Positions 6,360 to 10,145 of a DNA stretch of 10,145 nucleotides are shown here, in pieces. The stretch is from Opitutales bacterium (GTDB lineage: Bacteria; Verrucomicrobiota; Verrucomicrobiia; Opitutales; Opitutaceae). The translations under genes were made by a program, and so were the position numbers. The stretch is from the NCBI GenBank assembly GCA_021772595.1, contig JAJFLS010000729.1, forward strand, positions 1 to 10,145. Reading direction: 5' to 3'. Numbering within the stretch: the stretch's first letter is position 1; each line of letters begins with the position of its first letter. The notes under the pieces were generated by a model. The model did no database searches. It had not been told where the DNA came from and worked only from the letters and a program-made list of their open reading frames with translations.

Positions 6360-7571
6360 TTAATTTTTAGCGTGAGTAAGCCTGAAGCTGTCTAAAACCT
6401 TACCCGCCTCGCTTCGGCAGACGAGCGTCAGCGTTTCGCCGGAGATTTCGATTTCGCAAAACGAGTAGCCATCGGCGATCGCCTTAACCCAGTCGGGAGA
6501 CATGACGGGATTCCCGCCCCCGGCCCCGCCGCCTCCGGCTACGATGTGCTTCACGCCGTTGTATTCACTGTGCGCGTAGTAATGATTGTGCCCCGAAAAA
6601 ACGATATCCACATCGTATTCCTCATAGAGGGGCTGCAGATGCTCTTGCGCGAATACGTCACTGCCATGGTTCGCTTCCGAAGAGTAAGCGGGCATGTGAT
6701 GAATTACGAATTTCCAGGGCTTGTCGCTCGAGGCCAAGTCCTTCTTCAACCATTCATTCTGCGCGGAGCCTTTCTTGTAGCTCGTGGTAACGCCTGTCAG
6801 ATCGATATTTTTGCGAACCGCTTTGGCGGCGGGATAGTCGAACGAGTTTTTCATATCGACGACGGCAATATGTGCCGGGCCGTAGTCGAAAGACCAGTAT
6901 TGATCGTAGCCCTCGCTGACGTAGGGATACGGATAGTATTTCCCGTAAACGACACCATTGTCTTCATGATTTCCCCAGCAACCTTGAAACGGGACCTCGG
7001 ACAACATCCTCCCTTTGCTGACATAACCGGCGCCGAAGAACTCCTCATCCCACTTGTCTTCCTGCCCCCGGTCGGACCAATCGCCCGTGTGAATGTTGAA
7101 CGTCTGGAAATCAGGCCTATTCGTGTACGTATTGATCATTTGAGCGCAAACGACATCGAGCTCGGCAGGAGCTCCTCGCGTGTCGCCGCAAACGAAAAAC
7201 TTCAGATCGGTCGCGTCCTCCGACGGAGCGGCGAGAAACGAGCCGGTGCCGATATCGATCTCCTGGAACTCGCCCTCAACGCCGACCAGGGCGACAACCT
7301 TGTAGAAGTACTTCTCTCCGGGAATGAGATCGCTGACGGCGTACTTGTGTTGATGAGAGCTCCCGTACTCCTTCGTGATCACGGAACTCAAAGAATACGA
7401 CTCATCCAATCCCCATGATATCCGGCAAGGCTGACTTCCATCGATTTGCCAGAGGACCGTCATTTCCGTATTAACCCCTTCGTAAATTAAATAAGGAGCT
7501 TTCTCGTATGCTGCGAGGCGTGTCGCGCAAAAGAGAAATAGGCATATCCACATAAGGTTTCGACGTTGCAT
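6360..7571 (-). CDS. Exported purple-acid-phosphatase-like metallophosphoesterase
   Basis: This 403-residue protein has a signal peptide (1-21, before YEKAPY). An N-terminal FN3-like domain (about 25-115, with MTVLWQ and PGEKYFYKV typical of the purple acid phosphatase N-domain) precedes a calcineurin-like catalytic domain. The metal motifs are GDTRG (D130), HTGD (161-164), GNHE (200-203), VIHHMP (H291, H292) and GHNHYY (H328, H330). Classical purple acid phosphatases have GDxxY in the second motif. Here it is GDWSD, so the Tyr that gives the charge-transfer colour seems absent. It is therefore best called PAP-like, a phosphomonoesterase or diesterase of unknown substrate. GGAG 11 nt before the ATG supports this start over M7. 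It lies 53 nt after the gene 7625-9034 and 23 nt before the propeller gene, consistent with a three-gene operon. A glycine-rich loop (346-353) follows the last motif. Confidence 0.9.
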   Translation of the reverse strand: MQRRNLMWICLFLFCATRLAAYEKAPYLIYEGVNTEMTVLWQIDGSQPCRISWGLDESYSLSSVITKEYGSSHQHKYAVSDLIPGEKYFYKVVALVGVEGEFQEIDIGTGSFLAAPSEDATDLKFFVCGDTRGAPAELDVVCAQMINTYTNRPDFQTFNIHTGDWSDRGQEDKWDEEFFGAGYVSKGRMLSEVPFQGCWGNHEDNGVVYGKYYPYPYVSEGYDQYWSFDYGPAHIAVVDMKNSFDYPAAKAVRKNIDLTGVTTSYKKGSAQNEWLKKDLASSDKPWKFVIHHMPAYSSEANHGSDVFAQEHLQPLYEEYDVDIVFSGHNHYYAHSEYNGVKHIVAGGGGAGGGNPVMSPDWVKAIADGYSFCEIEISGETLTLVCRSEAGKVLDSFRLTHAKN

Positions 7572-7624
7572 AGTTAGACTGTCTCCAAAAATAAATACTG
7601 TTCGGTGGTCCCTGCGGCTTAAGC

Positions 7625-9034
7625 CTACAGGCCTGCGTTTTCCACTTTCAAGTCGCGGAACTTCGTAGCGGCGTCGGCCTTTGTCCAGAGGCCCAACATT
7701 CCGGACTCCGTAAGCGTCGAATCAGTCACTTGCAAAATCTCCTTGCCGTCCAAAAACAGCTTAATCTGATCGCCGACGTGCTCGATCCCCAACAAGCGCC
7801 AGTCGTGCTTAGCATTTGGATTTGCCTTGATGTCTTCGACTGTGCCGATCTGGGTCCGCTTCCCGCCTATGACGTGATAGACGCGAACGTTCTCCTCCAA
7901 GGGATTCCACCGCGCGACATAGTAGTTGTTCTCGTCTTTCGCGCGCCAAATCGGGCCGCCGCCTTGGTCGATCTTTCCGGAATTCGCCTCTAGCGTCACC
8001 GTGTATCTAAGATCCTGGAAATTCGTCCGCTCGGCCATCAGGACATTGAAGCCCGAGCCAGCGGGTTCGGTCACATTAATGACGTTGCGCTCTTTAGGCG
8101 GCTTACCGGGACCTCTGTAGCTTGCGGGGTAGACATCGACGATGGTCTCCCACTTGCACTGGTCTTTGTTTAAAGTCGTCGCGCTCACAAATCCTTCGGG
8201 CAGCGTACCGATTTCCACATCCTCGACACTAAGTATCAGGCTGAAGACTTGGGGAACGTTAAAGGCTTTCACGGCCCCGCCTTTTATATCGCGCGTCGAT
8301 CGTCCGGCGGTTTCCACTTCCAGGTCGCGAAACCTCGTGACAGCGTCGCCATTCGTCCACAAGCCCACCATACCGGGGCCGGAGATCGTGGAATCGGTCA
8401 CTTCCAAAACAGGCTTTCCTGGCGACAGGAACGTCACTGTGATCTTGTCGCCCACATGCTTGACAGTGAAGCCGTGCCACTTCCTTTCCTGAGTCTCGAT
8501 CTTTTCGCCGGTGCTGCCGATCAAGGTGCGCTTTCCGTCTACCACGTGGTAGATTCGAACGTCTTTCTCCAGAGGATCCCAACGCGTGAGGTAATAATTA
8601 TCCTCGTCCTTCGCCCGCCAGATCATGCCACCACCTTGATGCTTCTTTCCTCCGTAATCCTTGATTCGCACGATCATATTGATGTCCTGAAGGTTCGTCC
8701 CATCGGCGAACAAGAGGTTGTAGCCGACGCCGGCGGGCTCGGTCACTTCAAGGACCCTGCGTCCTCTGTTCGGCGACATGCCTTCAACCGGAGGCAGGGG
8801 ATCGAAGACTTTCTGCCAGCGGCACGATCCGGTCTCGCCTTTATTCAAGGTCATTGCGGGGACAAGCCCGGGAGGCAGTTCGCCGAGCTCCGCATGGCTG
8901 AGATCAAATGCCAGTTTAAAGCCCGGAGGCGTATCCGTCGGTTTTTTACCGGCTTCTGCGGTCTGGGCCGAAACGAAAAACAGGCCCATTAATGCGATAA
9001 ATAACGCCGAACCAGCCATTACTTTACTCTTCAT
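7625..9034 (-). CDS. Exported protein with two tandem DUF1080/LamG-like beta-sandwich domains
   Basis: The product is 469 residues. The start at 9034 is preferred over an ATG 56 codons upstream because it has AAGGAAG 6 nt before it and begins a proper signal peptide (1-28, ending AEA). Two homologous domains follow, about 40-243 and 264-467. Each begins with an L..D-E-G-LP-G-F/L pattern and contains NLxxAxxTNxQDL. Each then has the signature GGG.IWRAKDE.NYY..RW.PLE..VR.YHV..GKRT (134-169 and 358-394) and ends GLWT..DA.T.FRDL.VE. This resembles the concanavalin A-like DUF1080/LamG type common in PVC and soil bacteria, often annotated as 3-keto-disaccharide hydrolase or family-16-like. Carbohydrate binding or hydrolysis is the likely role but is not proven. 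It heads the likely operon with 6360-7571 and 5326-6336. Its leader is identical to that of 9320-10105. Confidence 0.85.
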   Translation of the reverse strand: MKSKVMAGSALFIALMGLFFVSAQTAEAGKKPTDTPPGFKLAFDLSHAELGELPPGLVPAMTLNKGETGSCRWQKVFDPLPPVEGMSPNRGRRVLEVTEPAGVGYNLLFADGTNLQDINMIVRIKDYGGKKHQGGGMIWRAKDEDNYYLTRWDPLEKDVRIYHVVDGKRTLIGSTGEKIETQERKWHGFTVKHVGDKITVTFLSPGKPVLEVTDSTISGPGMVGLWTNGDAVTRFRDLEVETAGRSTRDIKGGAVKAFNVPQVFSLILSVEDVEIGTLPEGFVSATTLNKDQCKWETIVDVYPASYRGPGKPPKERNVINVTEPAGSGFNVLMAERTNFQDLRYTVTLEANSGKIDQGGGPIWRAKDENNYYVARWNPLEENVRVYHVIGGKRTQIGTVEDIKANPNAKHDWRLLGIEHVGDQIKLFLDGKEILQVTDSTLTESGMLGLWTKADAATKFRDLKVENAGL

Positions 9035-9074
9035 AATACACTTCCTTTTTTGAATTGAGATAGAAACGCGGAAA
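9035..9074 (-). promoter_or_regulatory. Conserved leader and ribosome binding site of the two-domain gene
   Basis: These 40 nt before the start codon contain AAGGAAG, one of the clearest Shine-Dalgarno sequences in the window, in an A/T-rich context. They are identical, base for base, to 10106-10145 before the related gene, and identity continues 19 nt into both coding regions. No clear -35/-10 pair can be assigned. The stretch 9075-9177 between here and element A4 shows nothing recognisable. Confidence 0.65.
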
Positions 9075-9177
9075 TGCGAACAGCTGATTGTTCTCCAGTA
9101 AGTGAAAATCCTATCTAGATTTGCAATGAAAATCTTCGAAGTAGCTAATTCATCGGGCAGAATCTCGATGCCTAAGA

Positions 9178-9304
9178 GACTGTTTAATAATTGGGAAAAC
9201 ATTCGGGACGGCTCCCGAACGCTACCTATTTGAAGGGAGTTTCAGGGTAGCGGACGGGCGCCGCCCCGTTCCAACGATTCGCAGAACTGACTTAATTAAC
9301 AGTC
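9178..9304 (+). repeat. MITE-like palindromic element, copy A4 (best-preserved ends)
   Basis: The ends GACTGTTTAATAA (9178-9190) and TTAATTAACAGTC (9292-9304) are near-perfect terminal inverted repeats. Inside them the core arms 9204-9226 and 9246-9268 pair at 19 of 23 positions around a 19-nt loop. This is the copy that best shows a complete 127-bp unit. No target-site duplication is evident. It lies 15 nt beyond the stop codon of the shortened gene 9320-10105 and has no coding capacity, so any movement would need a transposase from elsewhere. Confidence 0.8.
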
Positions 9305-9319
9305 ATTAAATCCCTGATA

Positions 9320-10105
9320 CTAACGAATCAGTTTGAAGCCGCGAGGCATCTTAAATGGCTTTCTTTCGCCGCCTTCCGTGGTCTGGGCTGATCGGCGGTC
9401 CGCTTCTATTTCCCAGTCGCGAAACCTTGTGACGGCATCGGCCTTGCACCACAGGCCAACCATCCCGGGCTCAGTAAACGTCGAATCGGTCAATTGCAAA
9501 ACCGCCTTGCCGAATCTCACTTCGATTTTGTCGCCCGCGTGCTCGATCTCCATACGCGTCCAAGTCCCCGGAACGATCTCGAGATCTTCGACCACACCGA
9601 GCAGGATACTCTTTCTCTCGACCACAGAGAAGATTTGCAGGTCCCTATGCAGACCTTTCCACCGGGCAAGATAGTAATTATTCACGTCCTTCACCCTCCA
9701 GATCAAGCCGCCACCCTGATCGATTTTCCCCGAAATCGTTTTCACGTTCGCAACCATCTTCAGATCCTGCAAATTCGTATCTTCGGCGAGCAAGAGGTTG
9801 AATGCGAAACCGGGGGGCACGGGCACCCCAAGGCACTCGTGAGCCTTGGACGCGCTATCCCCCGGGCCATAATCGATAATCTTCTCCCATTTGCACACCC
9901 CTTTGTCTGCGGGCCTCGCGGAGAGGAGACCGTCGGGCAGAGCCCCGACCTCTACATCACTGAGATCCACAGAAAGTCTTTTGCCGAGAGGCGTTTTAGA
10001 ATTGCCCTCCTTTCCCTCGCCGCCTTCCGCGGCCTGGGCAGAAGCGAGAAACAAACCCGCAAATGCAATACACACTCCAGAACCAACCATTACTTTACTC
10101 TTCAT
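9320..10105 (-). CDS. Exported single-domain DUF1080/LamG-like protein, probably 3'-truncated
   Basis: The 261-residue product is a paralogue of 7625-9034, with the same MKSKVM start, signal peptide (1-26, ending AQAAE) and leader. One beta-sandwich domain is complete (about 40-234), with NLLLAEDTNLQDL, QGGGLIWRVKDVNNYYLARW (130-149) and GLWCKADAVTRFRDWEIE. The part after RW has lost the PLE..VR.YHV..GKRT signature, reading KGLHRDLQIFSVVERKSI instead. The C-terminus, KMPRGFKLIR then stop, aligns with the PPGFKLAFDL and NVPQVFSLIL domain starts of the paralogue, so the protein ends just where a second domain would begin. Repeat A4 follows at once. It may be a functional single-domain protein, but loss of a second domain and weaker motifs suggest a decaying copy. 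Confidence 0.8.
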   Translation of the reverse strand: MKSKVMVGSGVCIAFAGLFLASAQAAEGGEGKEGNSKTPLGKRLSVDLSDVEVGALPDGLLSARPADKGVCKWEKIIDYGPGDSASKAHECLGVPVPPGFAFNLLLAEDTNLQDLKMVANVKTISGKIDQGGGLIWRVKDVNNYYLARWKGLHRDLQIFSVVERKSILLGVVEDLEIVPGTWTRMEIEHAGDKIEVRFGKAVLQLTDSTFTEPGMVGLWCKADAVTRFRDWEIEADRRSAQTTEGGERKPFKMPRGFKLIR

Positions 10106-10145
10106 AATACACTTCCTTTTTTGAATTGAGATAGAAACGCGGAAA
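10106..10145 (-). promoter_or_regulatory. Conserved leader and ribosome binding site of the single-domain gene (cut by window end)
   Basis: This is the second copy of the 40-nt leader at 9035-9074, with AAGGAAG 6 nt before the ATG. The match runs to the last base of the window, so its true upstream limit and any promoter are not visible. Confidence 0.65.

Noticed and set aside
6546..7418. Long plus-strand open frame (290 codons) opposite the PAP-like gene
   Set aside because: It is antisense to a gene with complete catalytic motifs, shows no recognisable domain or signal, and is a shadow of GC-rich coding sequence. The same applies to the frames at 777-1484 and 8249-8992.
7611..7631. Palindrome GGCTTAAGCC at the end of the two-domain gene as a terminator
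   Set aside because: The symmetric centre leaves no loop and there is no T-tract. It overlaps the stop codon inside a likely operon.
9035..9202. 56-codon N-terminal extension of the two-domain protein
   Set aside because: It reads through the leader that is identical before the paralogue, crosses the Shine-Dalgarno sequence and enters repeat A4, so it is an accidental open frame.
2344..9268. CRISPR-like array from the repeated GC-rich palindromes
   Set aside because: Copies are far apart, in both orientations, separated by genes and with no regular spacers or cas genes.

Overview
The window reads like an accessory stretch of an environmental Gram-negative genome, most likely Verrucomicrobiota (Opitutae-like) or a neighbouring PVC lineage. 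This is inferred from the protein types (a formylglycine sulfatase, exported phosphoesterases, DUF1080/LamG-like domains), the weak or absent Shine-Dalgarno sequences at most starts, and the abundance of GC-rich intergenic palindromes. No rRNA, tRNA, CRISPR array, transposase or integrase is visible.

Layout. At the left, minus-strand genes encode an exported sulfatase (42-1499), an exported alpha/beta hydrolase (1615-2271) and an exported ADPRM-like metallophosphoesterase (2458-3366), separated by palindromic repeats. A roughly 570-nt gene-poor stretch follows, holding one repeat copy and a possible ORF remnant (3626-3937). Then comes a plus-strand beta-propeller gene (3938-4951). A 374-nt repeat-filled spacer separates it from a convergent, diverged paralogue (5326-6336). 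Upstream of that paralogue on the minus strand lie a purple-acid-phosphatase-like gene (6360-7571) and a two-domain DUF1080/LamG-like gene (7625-9034). These three (7625-9034, then 6360-7571, then 5326-6336) are spaced 53 and 23 nt apart and look like an operon. At the right is a shorter, degenerate single-domain relative of the two-domain gene (9320-10105). It carries an identical leader sequence and ends exactly where its second domain should begin.

How the genes may work together. Every convincing gene product begins with a signal peptide, so the whole region encodes envelope or extracellular proteins: hydrolases for sulfate and phosphate esters, an esterase-like hydrolase, propellers, and carbohydrate-binding or hydrolase-like beta-sandwich domains. 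The simplest reading is scavenging of sulfated or phosphorylated organic matter. The substrate is unknown and no uptake system is in the window.

The most unusual material is non-coding. At least four copies of a roughly 105-140 bp palindromic, MITE/REP-like element (core arms of 23 nt around a GGCGCC-rich motif) sit in the spacers. A fifth element has a completely different hairpin core but shares a 19-nt terminus identical to that of one of the four. This suggests a modular family of non-autonomous elements with exchangeable cores. One copy lies 15 nt past the end of the truncated gene 9320-10105 and another abuts the ORF remnant, so the family may have helped shape this region.
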